From Gossypium raimondii (taxonomy: Eukaryota; Streptophyta; Magnoliopsida; Malvales; Malvaceae), in contig NC_068571.1 of assembly GCF_025698545.1 (NCBI RefSeq), positions 16,018,160 to 16,082,159 on the forward strand: a DNA stretch of 64,000 nt, given 5' to 3'. Numbering within the stretch: position 1 is the stretch's first letter; every line of letters starts with the position of its first letter. Positions 33,817-46,390 of this stretch are shown here, piece by piece. The position numbers and the translations under genes were made by a program. The notes under the pieces were generated by a model, which worked only from the letters and a program-made list of their open reading frames with translations, was not told the DNA's origin and did not search any database.

Positions 33817-35850
33817 GTCTGGACTACCCGAAGGCTGAGATTGTACATGTTGTACTATACGACTTGGCTCATTTCGAAAATGGACCCTCTAAAGTATATG
33901 ATGGACTCGACCGCATTGAATGGAAGAATGACTCAATAGTAAATTTTGCTCTCCAAATTTGATATAATATATGTAAACTAGAATGCAGTAAAGGAGAGTG
34001 CAATAGCATATTTCCTAGCTAGCAGAGCTTTAGAAGATTACGAGCCTTTGAACTTCGATTTTCCAAATGAAGATCTGATGTATATTGCGACCACTGAAGA
34101 AGGTGTTCCAAGAGAACATCCTTGGAAATTGAATTTTGATGGCGCCTCAAACGTTATGGGTAACGGAATTGAGGCAGTCCTGGTATCTCCAGACGAATAT
34201 TACTATCCTTTCACTAGTAAACTTGATTTTGATTGTACAAATAATATGGCAGAATACGAAGTATGTATCATGGGTATCCGTACAACTATAAACGTAAGAT
34301 CAAAGTGTTTGAGGTATATAGAGATTCTACACTAGTAATCTATCAACTTAAAGGTGAATGGAAGACGAGAGATCCTAAGTTAATTAATTAACGAAATCTA
34401 GTTCTCGAGTTAATTAAGGAGTTTGATGACATCACCTTCTCCTACTTCCCACGAGATAAAAATCAGATGGCTGATGCTTTGGCTACCTTAGCCTCCATGG
34501 TCAAAGTGAACAAACAAGAGGATGTAAAACCTATCCAGATAAGCATTTATGAGGCCCCCACTCATTATTACAACATCGAGGAAGAAGAAAAGGATGATAA
34601 CCCTTGATACCATGACATAGTGTAATATGTAAAGAATCATGAATACCTTGAGCAGACAACTGAGAATGATAAAAGGACGCTAAGACGGCTGGCCAATGAG
34701 TATGTCCTAGATGGGGAGATACTATACAAAAGAAGAAAAGATCAGGTGTTACTGAGATGTGTGGACGCTGTTGAAGCTAAAAAAATCCTAGAAGAAGGTC
34801 ATGAAGGCATTTGCGGAATACAAGCTCATGGTTTTACAATGACTAGACAAATCATGATATTCAGATATTATTGGTTCACCATGGAAAGGGATTGTATCAA
34901 TTATGCCAAAAGGTACCATAAATGCCAAATTTATGGGGACAAAATTCATGTACCTTCTTCACCTCTCCATGTGATGACTTCTCCGTGGCCTTTCACTATG
35001 TGGGGCATCGATGTCATTGGGCCAATCTTGTCAAAGGCTTCCAATGAGGATCGATTCATCTTTGTGGTCATTGATTACTTCACCAAGTAAGTAAAAGTCG
35101 CTTCTTGTGCTAACATCACGAAATCAACAATTAGCAAATTTTTGAAGAAAGAGATTGTATGTCAGTACGAGATGCCAGAAAGGATCATATCTGACAATAC
35201 ATTGAACCTAAACAATGACACGATAGCAGAGGTCTGTAATCAGTTCAAGATCAAACATCAAAACTCGTCAATATATCGCCCAAAAATGAATGGTACAGTG
35301 GAGGCAGCTAATAAGAACATTAAGAAGATTATGGGGAAAATGAAAGACCTATAAAGATTGGCATGAGAAATCACCATTTGCCCTCTATGCTTATCGAACG
35401 TTTATCAGAACTTCTACTAGGGCAACACCTTTCTCATTGGTTTATGAAATGGAGATAGTTTTACCCATCAAAGTTGATATTCCTTCTCTCCGAGTTTTAT
35501 CAGAATTAAAGTTAGATGAAGCAAAATGGATCCAATCTCGATATGATCAGTTAAACTTGATCGAAGAGAAGAGGCTGAAAGTTATCCGTCATGGTCATAT
35601 GTACCAAAAACGGATAATGTGAGCTTATGACAAAAAGGTTACCCTAGAGAGTTCATGATGGGGAGCTGGTGTTGAAAAAAATCCTTCCCATGCAAAAGGA
35701 ATTAAGAGGAAAATGGATGCCAAATTGGGAAGGACCTTATGTGGTAAAGAAATCATTTTCTGGAGAAGCACTGATTCTAACCGAGATGGATGGCAAAGAT
35801 CTGCCCAGTCCTATGAATTCGAATTAGTGAAAAAATACTTCACCTAAAAA
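33812..35850 (+). pseudogene. Tat-type RNase H end, archaeal-type RNase H and integrase
   Basis: RNase H C-terminal wording YMLYYTTWLISKMDPLKY is at about 33850. A second RNase H follows (34048-34335) with FDGAS and NMAEYE carrying the first acidic residues; the later Asp region is split by a frameshift. Integrase occupies 34740-35620: HEGICGIQAHGF gives the zinc-finger histidines, and KRYHKCQIYGD keeps only one cysteine of the pair. The catalytic triad appears as WGIDVIGP, ISDNTLN and NGTVEAANKN, in two frames separated by a stop at about 35088. The C-terminal wording ends with WEGPYVVKK near 35750. Broken throughout. Confidence 0.8.
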
Positions 35851-36699
35851 AAAGAGGAAAGGCCAAGGCGAAAACCCACAAAGGGAATTTTAAGACCAAA
35901 GGAGTTTTGAGTTGAAAATTCGAAAAGGGCGGCTCAAATTTTGACCAAAGAATGGGAATGTAATAGTCGTTTCCCCTCAAAGATAGCAAAGGGGAGGAGC
36001 TTTACATTTTGGGACATCGACAAAGTATTCTAGATCTCCTAAACACATATCAGGCTCAGAATGGTTCCCAGCAAGTTTGCTTGGAGAAGCTCATACTGCG
36101 ATATCTGGGGCACCTAATTTGATTTTCACTAACTTTGTGTTCTAGCAATGTTTTCCATTTTTCTTTTCATTAAGAGCTTTGCCCTCAATAAATTTCAATC
36201 TCGTCTATTTTTACGATATTTAAAGCATTTTTTGCATTGAAATAACAATTAATGGACTAACAATATTAAATTAAAAAGATTTTTGCATATTGCTCTGAAA
36301 GATTTCTAAATAGTATAGAGACCTGCAATAGGACCACTAATTAGAACTAACCAAATTTGAAGGTTGGAAAGAACTTGAAACGAATAGTCCAAATTGTGAT
36401 TACCTCTTCAGGTTTCCTGTCAAAGATACCAGACCTGAATAAGAAGGCATGGTAACACATCAATGATAGAACCTTGACGAACAATAAGCAATGTCAACCT
36501 AAGCACCAAAAATGGGACCATTCTCGAAAATGACATTTTTCATTCATACAAATATGATTCATATACATCTAGATAGGAACATTTGATTCATTCTAATCAT
36601 AACATCCTAATTACTTAGCAAAATATAAGCCTATAAAATGGATTCTACAGGTCTTGTTCCCTAGAGAACGGTGTAACAGATCAGTGAAATAGTGACTCC
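35851..36699 (+). other. 3' non-coding region of the Tat-like element
   Basis: No reading frame of note lies between the integrase end and the tandem repeats. The strand and position fit the long 3' untranslated part of Tat/Ogre elements. Confidence 0.5.
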
Positions 36700-37292
36700 C
36701 ATATCCTTGAAGATGTAGTGGATCAGATCAAAATTACAATTGAAAATCTTACCTCCCTAAAGTTGTAGTGGAGTAAGATAAAACTACAAATCCTATATCC
36801 TTGAAGTTGTAGTGGAATGGATTGAAATTACAGTAGCGAATCTTATCTCCCTAAAGTTGCAGTGGAGCAAGATGAAGCTACAAATCCTATATCCTTAAAG
36901 TTGCAGTGGAATGGATTGAAATTATTGTAGCAAATATTATCTCCCTGAAGTTACAGTGGAGCAAGATGAAGTTAGAAACCCTATATCCTTAAAATTATAG
37001 TGGCAGGGATTAAAATTACAGTAGCAAATCCTATCTCCCTGAAGGTGCAATGGAGCAAGGTAAAGCTACAAATCCTATACCCTTGAAGTTGCAGTGGGTC
37101 GGGATGAAGTTACCATGGCAAATCTTATCTCCTTAAAGTTGCAGTGGAGCAAGATAAAATTATAAATTCTATACCTCTGAAGTAGTGGGTTGGAGTGAAA
37201 CTACAACAGCAAATCTTATCTCCTTGAAGTTGCAATGAAGCAAGATGTAACTGTGATACTAAATCTTACCTTCCTAAAGTTGTAGCAAAGCA
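36700..37292 (+). repeat. Tandem array, about 94-bp unit of two ~47-bp halves
   Basis: Alternating halves: one with ATATCCTTGAAGTTG and AGTGGAATGGATTGAAATTA, the other with TCTCCCTAAAGTTG and AGTGGAGCAAGATGAAG. About six double units are present, diverged from each other. Tandem repeats in the 3' untranslated region are a known habit of Tat-lineage elements. Confidence 0.8.
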
Positions 37293-37450
37293 GATATAAT
37301 GGAGTAGAGTAACCAATAAATTGAAAAAGTGAGTTATTTGAAAAGAGAAGCACCAGAGAAATCGAGATTCAGCAGGACCGGACAAAATTGGTCCTCTTTA
37401 AAGTTCTTTGCTTCCTTCCTGTTACACGACAATGAGCAAAGAGAGGCAGT

Positions 37451-39747
37451 TGTAATAGGCCAAATTCGCCCGGCCCAAACCAAACCAAAAAAAAAAGTTA
37501 AAAATAATAATAATAGTAAATTAATTAAAAAGGGTCCAATCCATTTACAATCCCAATGACCCAAATCTATCTACTAACCTAACCCTAAATGCCCAATCTA
37601 AAAACTTTTCTCCCTCTACATGTCTCTAGCTGCTGCTCCCCTCGCCATGTCAGCGGGCGTGCCATCTGAGGCCTGACTCCACTGCCTCGTCCTTGCCACC
37701 ACCACTTGTAGAAGACATAGAAATGGAAGCAGAAAAGTAGAAAAAGAAAAAAAGGAAAGAACAAGATAATATGCTGTAATTCGGCTATAAAAAGACAAGT
37801 TAAAAAGAAGGTAGTTTTTTTTATTTGTCTTTTAAATTTCAAAAAAATATATAAAAAATAAAAAATCACAACAAAAGATTCAATTTTTTTGGTTTACCTA
37901 TCATCGTGGAACTCCCCTTTTCTTCGACTTGAGAAGCCTCCGAACCCCTAGGGTTCTATCAAGGGCCTCGTCGAAAAAGGGAGAAACCAAAGGGTTTCTT
38001 GCTCCATAGCTGAACTTTGGCTAGGTTTTTGGGGACTTCAACCTTGAATTTGTGTTACACGTGTATAGAGGGCAAGAAAAGGATTTTTTTGGGAATTTTT
38101 CGGCCACCAAAGGCGGTGGTCGTCGGCGTCGATGACCGGTGGGCGCAGCGAATGTGCAGCGACCTTGTGGCCGAAGGAGAAGGGGGCTTGAAAGAAAAAA
38201 GAAGAGGGAAAAGAGTTTTTTTTTAAAAGGCTGTTAAAATGAATTTTTTTAAAATTTTTTAGAAACTTAAATAGGCCCCCTAGAACGACGTCGTTTTGAT
38301 CTTGGCAACGTTGTTTCGAGCACGACCCGAATGGTCCCAGGGTTTGCGTGTTTTCGAGGAAGGGGTTTAATTGCTGCCCAAGTCCTTTCGCTTTTAGACA
38401 CTATTTAATATGGTCCTAATTTTGATTTTTTCTTCTTTTTAATTTCGCCATTTAATTTTAATATGTTTCCACTTTAGTCCTCAGACTATTGACCCCTTCT
38501 GGGAATGACACGTGTGTTGGGTTGGGGAAAATAACATTCTGGGCCCCTGAACATTTCTATTTTGCTTTAGTTTAATCCTTTTTTTTGTTTTTTGTTTTCT
38601 TGTAATTTGGACTTCAAAATTTTTTAGGGTTTCTATTTAGTCCTATTTTTTAGATGTGGTCCCTTTACTTTCTGTTATTTAAATTCCAGCATGTTTAAAC
38701 TTTTATTTATTATTTTTTCCCTTTAAATTATGAAATTTACAGTTTTACCCTCAAATTTCTCGATTATTTCCTTTTAGTCTTTTATTTACTTCGTTTTTTT
38801 AAAAAATGTACTTTAAATTTTGTTTAAGTTTTAATTTAGTCCTCTATTTATTTTATTAAGCATACTTATCTCTTTATAATTCCTGCACTTTTAATATTTG
38901 TTATTTATATTTCGCCCTTTAAATTGTATAATTTGTTATTTGGTCATTCATTATTATTAATAGCACTAATTAACATTTTTATAACATTAATTATTAGTTA
39001 TGATATATTGCATTATTTATGTTCCTATGACATCATATAACATACTCGTGTATCTCATATAATATTTTATGATCAAATAAGTCCATAGTATGTCATGTTA
39101 GAAGCTTCATTTTCATACATTGTATATTCAGCAATTTGAACCAAGACGGTGTTCTTTAATTAGGGCATTCAAGGAATTGTGTCTCTAACGTACGGAGTAC
39201 GATCTTCTCTTTGAACCGAAATAATCGAACATCCCCCCCTTTTTTTTTTAAAAAAAGAATAATTTTTAAAAATATATAAGATTTGAGCAATAATTAAATG
39301 ATGAGCATTCTTATTTTCAAGAATTCAAGATTTTGTGCCCCAATTTACAGGACATGATTTTTCATCTTGATCGATTCGAAATTAGAAAATCTCCTAATTA
39401 AAAATTCAATTTAGATAGAGACTTTTTCAATACCATCAAATAACACCGCGCGAAAGGGATCACATTTTAAATTCTCTTTGGATTCTTAATTTTTGACGTC
39501 AAGACATTAGGTAATCAACTAGATACCAATTCTGGGCGTTATGAGGGTGCTAATTCTTTCTCATACGTAATCGGCTCCCGAACCCATTTCCTGGATTTTG
39601 TAGACCGAAAATCATCATTTTAGTAAATCTAACATTTTATTAAAATAATCAAATTTTGAGGTGATCCAATAATTTAAAAGGATTGGTGGCGACTCTATTT
39701 TCGTTTTTCTTACAATAAAAAGTCAAATTCAGAAAAAGGTTTCGACA
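37451..39747 (+). repeat. Right LTR of the Tat-like element (2,297 bp)
   Basis: Starts TGTAATAGGCC after a purine-rich run (AAAGAGAGGCAG) and ends TTTCGACA. It is diverged from the left LTR by many substitutions and indels. It retains the perfect AACGACGTCGTT palindrome at 38284-38295. Confidence 0.85.
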
Positions 39748-42030
39748 ACTAATATCATTAACTTTTCAATTAAAATGTTATATGGTTATATATAATTTAA
39801 AAGTGATTTTTTAAATCCAAAAATTTGAGAGATTAAATTCTTAAAATAAAAATAAATGAACTAGATTTTAAATCTACGAAATGTAGAGACTTAGAATCAT
39901 GGTTATTTGAACCAGATTGGTCGGTCGAATTGAGAACTAGCTAGGGTAATAGTCTGGAGAGGCATCCAATCAGTTGATCTGCGAATCGGTATGGATCGGT
40001 TGAATCAAGCTAAAAAATAGATTGAACTAAATTTTTTTATTTTTATAATAGTTTATTTAATCCAACCGTACTAACCAATGACATGACTAGTTTAACTATT
40101 GGTCCAATTTTAAAATTTTGATTTAAAATATATATTTTAACTTTCAAATGTTTAACCCAAATAAATAATCCAACCTAATGTAAAACAGGATTGAAAATAA
40201 CAGTAAATTTTATTTTGGGGCATAATACATATTAAAAGGAAGAGAAATTTTGGGGAACCAACCCTCAACTTATATTTAGTGACGTCCGTGTTAGATAATA
40301 ATTTATTTGGTTTTCAATTTTACAAAAAAAATTTATTTTTATTTTAATATTTTTATAGTTTTTAAATTTATGTTGTTTGTCAAATCACCATAATAATTAA
40401 TGTTAATTAACTTTGTTAACATGATATACACTTGAATTGCCACATCATTTCATGATAGCAATTAAATTTTAAAAATTAAATATATATAAATTAATTTAAA
40501 AATATATAATATTTTAATTTCAAGAAAATTAATTAATTATTTAAGTGGATTACTTCTATCTACTTTGAAGTGATTTGACAAATGATACAAATTTAAAAGT
40601 TAAAAGAGAAGAAAAATTAAATAGAAACTAAAAATAAGTTATTGTACGTTTCTAGTTAGGCTATTATTCCATGAGATGCTATCTGAACAGTAACAATACA
40701 ACAATCTCCATCATATTCCTATTTATGTTGTTGGTTGGATACTTAATCTTTCTCCTGTGCTCTACCTTTGTTTTTTGATTGAATATTTTGTAGTTATCCT
40801 TACGCCCAGGATCAGATATTCTTAGTCTGCCAGCACATGCACCACCTGACATCTCGTGGTTTTTTTGGGGACCTATAATCCTACATCGCCTATGTACTAG
40901 AGGTCATCTTGCAAGTTGAAAGGCCAAGATCAGGCATCAATAACAAGTTATTAGTCCGCAGCCAAGTGCTGTTAACTAACTGGAAGCTTTCCCAAAGAAG
41001 AAAAATCCTATTTTTATAAGTTGTATGATTCAAACTCTATAGCTCACTTCGGCAACGAATTGCCTGGAATCATGTATAGAATTTGCATAGATGCTTGCTA
41101 ACCCAATCTCCATTAAAAAAAAATGGTCAGGCTTACTGTTTTAAGGTTAGGTCATGATGGTTTTAATGCTCTTGCAAAGAAAATGTCTACCCCTGCAATT
41201 CGTCAACATCCATTTCTTAGTCATTTGCAATCATGCTTTACTTTCTCAAACTGTCCTACCATTCTCAACTCCAACTTAGGAGAGTAGTTGAAGAGATGTA
41301 AACAACAGGATCCTCAATATCCTATCAGAGTTAATGAATTGCTTCAACTTGCAAATCCTTTTTTATATATATTGCTATCTTTAATCATCTGAAATCATTG
41401 GCACGTGGGAAACTATAGCCAATTCCCAAGTGCAGTTCTACGCTTATTAGGTGGAAGGATGGGATGGTACTTGATTGATGATTCTCACCTTTTCTGAGAC
41501 AAAAAGACAAGATGACAACTTTTGGGTTCCCCCAACCAGCCACCTCTAAGACAAAATGGAAACTTAAGATGCAATTTTTCCTTGTTTCACTCAATAACTC
41601 TAGACACACACCAAAAAAAAAAAAAAACAAAGGGCTCAGAAGATCTCTTTTCAGCCTGCTTTTCCTCATTTTCAATCAATTAATCCTGTAGCCTTTTGCA
41701 ACCCCAACATACATATCACCAAATCAAACATGCATGGAAATTTTTATTTTTAAATATTCCCAACACCACTCACAACTCCATCATAAATACTCCATGGATT
41801 CAGTAATGACCTGTTCTTTATTTCCTTTTTAATTTTCTTCCTTGGCTGTCAAATGAAAAATATTGATTTGAAACAAACAAGATATATTTATAACTAGAAC
41901 TATGAGATTTCCACTGTAGGAACTTCTAAGTCTACATTCATGCTTTGTAGCAAGACATCATACCAAGCCTCCTATAACAGAATTTTAGCATGAATGGATA
42001 CATTTTATGAATTACTTTTAGGTATAACGT
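39748..42030. other. Spacer between the Tat element and the MLKL gene
   Basis: AT-rich. At 39900-40080 there is a GATTGGTCGGTCGAATTGAG...GGATCGGTTGAATC stretch that resembles common plant dispersed repeats. The minus-strand frame at 41385-41675 has no recognised relative. A possible alternative 3' exon of the MLKL gene (41938-41971) lies at the right end. Confidence 0.4.
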
Positions 42031-45000
42031 TTACCTGTAGCTGGTCCGCAACAACAGAGATAAAATTTCAGAAAATTGCGGTCGCTTTGACGGGCAACCA
42101 TTCCAGCACTTGGTCATCAGAGATTTGAGGATTTGTGGGCAGTCCTTAGGGATATCAGGCCTTAGACCACACGCAGCTATTCCTACCGCTGCTTGCACTG
42201 GTGAACATGCAGAATAGGCTGCCTCACCTGTCACCATCTCCCAAATTACCATCCCAAAACTATAGGAATTACTCATCCATGTCTCCATAACATTCTCTGG
42301 GTCCCCAGCAATGATCTGGCATCCAAAAAAAGTTAGGGCCAGAAATGATCTACTGTAAGTTGTACAGAACTGGAATATGAAAAGAAAATTAGATAATGTA
42401 GATATAACATATTATTGTGCGTGCCACTCAAATCATGACATAATGCATTGAAACTCTTCTAAATTCTATTATCATGTTATTTTATGCCAAATTATCAACC
42501 GCTATAAACACTAAACATATTAATTATGGAAAATTTGGTATCCAAATAGCATAAATGTGAAACATCTGAGAACAGTAAAGAGATGCAACTTGCACGGATT
42601 AAAAGTTGGAACAAATTTTCATTGACAGAACTCTTCCTGTAAGGTGCCATGCATGTCAGAAATACAAACAATATAATATGGCATCACTATATGGTCACTG
42701 AAATATATGAAATAAATCTGGTATCCAAATAGCATAAATGTGAAACATCTGAGAACAGTAAAGAGATGCAACTCGCACGGATTAAAAGTTGGAACAAATT
42801 TTCATTGACAGAACTCTTCCTGTAAGGTGCCATGCATGTCAGAAATACAAACAATATAATATGGCATCACTATATGGTCACTGAAATATATAAAATAAAT
42901 CATAATTTATTTCCTCTAGTTTTGTTCTAAAGATAATCACAACATCAATATCAATTAGGCAAAGTAATAATCACAGTGGCCTCAGGTAAGGAAAAGGACT
43001 GTAATCATGCTAAAATTAAAGCTCCAATTAGGCTCCACAGACAATTTGGCAAATGTGGCACTTAAACAGCATTGATGCTTTGTTAATTGAGAATAAAGTA
43101 GTGCATAAATAAAGGTAAACACAATATTGAAGTGTAAAGCAAAAACAATAATTAAGACATGTTACGCATGCCCAAACAATGATGTTCTCAATGGGTGACA
43201 TAAAGTCTCTTTTAGCAAAGATTAACAGTAACAGCTGTACCCACATACACTAAACCATAAGAACATCACATAAAAACAAGGAAAATCAATCTGAATTCCG
43301 CATAAGTGATAAATCAACTGTTGAATAGGTCTGTTTAGGTGAACTAGTTTACTATAGCTGGACCGTGTGATTGATGAAGTAGACCGGGCATGATGGTTAT
43401 GAATTATGACCAACATTGGCAAATAGAATTTGTGCACTTGGGGAGGGGATGGTATGAGGTTATGACCACACAATGACATTAATTCAAAGAAAAGTAAGGT
43501 GATGCAAACCTCAGGAGCAAGCCAACGGTAGCCATCGGTTTCATACTCCATTGCTTCACTAACACTCTTGCAAGCAGTGACTATACCCATGTCCGCCAAG
43601 CATGCATTACCATGCTTATCTAGCAGAATCCTCTGTGTGTTAAGGTCTTTGTATGCAACACCATGATCATTCATAAACTTGATTCCTTCTGCTACATCAG
43701 CAGCAATCCTCATTATCTCCTTAATCTGAAGCTTCTTGTTCTTCAGCATCAAATCATGGACTGATCCACCTTCCGTCAACTTGGTCACAACGCACAAACC
43801 ATTATTCTCATCGACACAAACACCATAGAATTGCAAAATGTTCCTATGCCCACAAGTCATAAGCTCTAAGAGATCTTTTCGAAGTTCAAACTCGTAAGAA
43901 TTCCCCTTGTCACATCCTTTAAGCTTTTCGATTCCAACACGTTTACCCTTGTAGATGCCTTTAAAAGAGTTGGGTGCAATCTGATCAATAAACTCAAGAC
44001 TGTCGGAGTTCAATAGCCATTTCCCAATCTCGTCTGCCCCTGATTGAATGGTTTGCCATTCATCAACCAATACGACAAACGATGAAGAGGGCAGAGGCAT
44101 TGGAAGCTGAATCCTGGTATTTGGATTTTCAATCCCTTTTCTGTGAGTTTGCTCACTTGGTTCTTCCTCAATTTCCCCAAAGTCTCTCCCTTTAGTACTC
44201 TCCTCCTGACATCCACAAAGTCCAAATGGTAGTTTAACAGTGGTCGTCTTGGGCTTCCGAAGAGCAGATTTAAGGGCACTCTCGACATGGGATTTAAAAA
44301 ACTTGTCGTGGGCGGATTGAACCAAGAAGAGAATAATTCCAAGGGTGAACCCTTTCTTCTCAAATATCTGTATCTTCTTGCAACAGATGGAAGCAGAATC
44401 AAGAGCACCAGACATGGCAGACCAAGAAAAGGAAGAATTACAAGCAAATGTGAGCTTAAACACGCAACCTTGTACCTCATCATCAGATGTTTGCTGAATA
44501 AATATAGCAGGGTGATCATCCCCTGATGCCTGCTCTATCAATTTTATATGTAGAAATACTTCTTTCATATCAAATCCCGCCTGTGCATAACTGTCAACAT
44601 AATACCCAATCAAAAGAAAATTACAAAAAAGAAAAGCATAATTGGGGGGGAGAAGAACTAGAACATTTCAGCAGTAACTAAGGCAAGGCCACTTTAAACA
44701 TTTGAAGAAAATAATAATAGTAAAAATAATTATAAGAAACCCGAACTTTCACTGTTTGAAAGCCAAGGAAAAACAAAGATGAAAAACCCATGCTGATAGG
44801 AAACTGCTTTTAGGATCCTGTTGATTGTTGTTGCAATTTTCAGAGTACCCTAAACTGAGTAGGAAGAAGGAAGAGGCAAGGGAAGGGAAGGGAAGGGGAC
44901 CTGAGAGGCAAGGAATCATAATGCTTGCGGATATTGGAGACAAGCTTCTCAGGCAACTGGCTTCCAGGGTAAAGCTGAGTCAAGTTCCGTACAACGGTAC

Positions 45001-45316
45001 CCCAGACCACTTTCCGGCAAACGTCGGCCTTGGAGGAAGATGAAGGGACAGAAGGAACAGGAGGAGGAAGCTGATCACGTGGGGAGGAAGTGTCGAGATT
45101 GAGAGAGTTCTTGAGAGAGGCAATGGCCTCAGAGACGTTCCTGCTCAACCTCTGGAACCGTTTGTTCTTGGCGGACGGGGCTTCAAGTTTGGCAGAAGCA
45201 GAGGAGGAGGAGGAGGTGTCCTCGGATCGGTCGTTGGAGCGCATCAAAACCTGCTCGACCATGTCGTCATCGGCGGTGGTGGCTCGGCTGGACCAGCACT
45301 CGAGGGCTGCAGCCAT
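42031..45316 (-). CDS. MLKL: Plant MLKL-type pseudokinase (DUF1221 protein kinase family)
   Basis: Three exons on the minus strand: 44901-45316, 43510-44590, 42031-42315 (GT-AG, phases agree), 593 residues. The N-terminal part (MAAALECWSSRA, then RFQRLSRNVSEAIASLKNSL and VVRNLTQLYPGSQLPEKLVS) belongs to the plant family once annotated DUF1221 kinases and later described as mixed-lineage kinase domain-like proteins of innate immunity, with a helical-bundle executioner domain. The C-terminal kinase-like domain (from about residue 290) lacks catalytic features: the VAIK lysine position reads VGIE, the HRD loop reads YKDLNTQR and DFG reads DMG. It is therefore predicted to be a pseudokinase. The stop TAA overlaps a possible splice donor (AG^GTAAACG), so a slightly longer end is possible. 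The gene is intact. Confidence 0.85.
42537..42902. repeat. 183-bp tandem duplication in MLKL intron 2
   Basis: 42537-42719 and 42720-42902 differ by only a few bases (CTTGCACGG/CTCGCACGG, ATATGAAAT/ATATAAAAT). The copies lie wholly inside the 1,194-bp intron 42316-43509 and do not touch splice sites. Confidence 0.9.
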
Positions 45317-46390
45317 GGGCGGAGATCGGAGTGGCTGAGGTCTCCAAAAGGGGGATGGTAATGTAGATGGGAAATGGGTTCAAAGTGAAAGGTAGGGGAG
45401 GAGGCGAGGGCGGTGGTGTGTGATCTGCTACAGATGTCTGTCTCGTGCTCTACTCTGCTATGCTCGTCGTTGTCTTTTTTTTTTAATTTTATTTTTGAAA
45501 AAATTAATAGTATTTATATTAAATTAAAAGGGTGTGTGTGTTGGATTTCTGACAAAGGAGGGAAATGTGGGGGAGACATCGGAGTCGGAGGGAGGGAGGA
45601 TGAGGTGACACTGAATGAGTTTGAGCCTTAAGGAGGCTGCCTGCCTATTAATTTGACTTCATTTCTTACTTCATACAATGGAATCACCACAAAAGGACAC
45701 ACTACATCCGTCCCTCTTTGGTCTTCATCTCCATGCTCCATCCATCATCATGCATGCTAATAATACATGTACACTTTGCATTGCATTTCTTACTGCAATT
45801 TGAGATTGAAAATGGGGAAATGGGCTTTCCTGTAAATTGCAATAGGTGAGAGATGACATGGTATGATGATGGTAAAACGTTACAAGGGGGGTTCTCTGCC
45901 AATGCCATGTGACCCACATCCACGAATCATGTGAAATCAAAACCAATGAAAGAAAAGGGGGGGAGATGTATTTTAGGGGCGTTGATTAAGGTCACTTTAG
46001 GACATTTATTTCATTGCAGTTTCCTGGGTCCCACATGTTCCATGCATCAGCGCATAAAATAATCAAAATGCACATCCATCTGATTAGGTCTACTTGTTTG
46101 TCGCCCACCCAAATGCATTTTTCTACTATCTAGCAGTAATAACAAGTTGTGTTAGTTTATTTATTCATTCTTTTTGTTATTGCAAAAATAACATATAGAA
46201 ATAGGAACACGCACTCCATGAACAAAAATGTTTCTTGTGTCAATCCAACATCAATTAACCCAAACCAAAGGCCAGTTACTATAATTACCACAACAAGATT
46301 CATTCCATTTGCATCTTATATAATAATACAACACTCTATATAACCTAATAAAAGCTCCTCCTTTGTGCATGTTGATGTTATCTTCTACTT
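45317..46390. promoter_or_regulatory. Spacer between MLKL start and DIS3 end
   Basis: Holds the MLKL promoter and leader (minus strand) and the DIS3 3' untranslated part. A G-rich stretch on the plus strand (45540-45620, GGAGGGAGGGAGGATG) and a T-run (about 45474-45485) are visible. No gene is seen. Short frames at 45702-45946 do not resemble a protein. Confidence 0.4.

Larger units (their letters stand above)
22717..39747 (+). mobile_element. Tat/Ogre-like Ty3/gypsy retrotransposon, degenerate and rearranged
   Basis: Two LTRs of the same family (22717-25122, 37451-39747; TGTAATAGGCC to GGTTTCRACA) enclose 12.3 kb. Order inside: primer site, leader, gag start (+), Athila LTR piece (+), Tat gag/RT/RNase H (-), Athila protease/RT/RNase H (+), Athila gag start, primer site and LTR (-), then Tat RNase H end/integrase (+), 3' tandem repeats and the right LTR. 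All coding parts carry stops and frameshifts. The LTRs differ by many substitutions and indels, so the element is old. The flanks GTTAA and ACTAA agree only partly. The lineage call rests on the gag and RT wording, an archaeal-type RNase H before integrase, and the TGGCGACT primer site. Confidence 0.85.

Noticed and set aside
36700..37292. CRISPR-like array
   Set aside because: A plant nuclear context. The units are contiguous diverged tandem repeats without unique spacers.
43028..43246. Minus-strand frames within MLKL introns and the read-through end of the 43222-44613 frame
   Set aside because: Intronic. The conserved kinase-like domain continues at 42315 after splicing at 43510.
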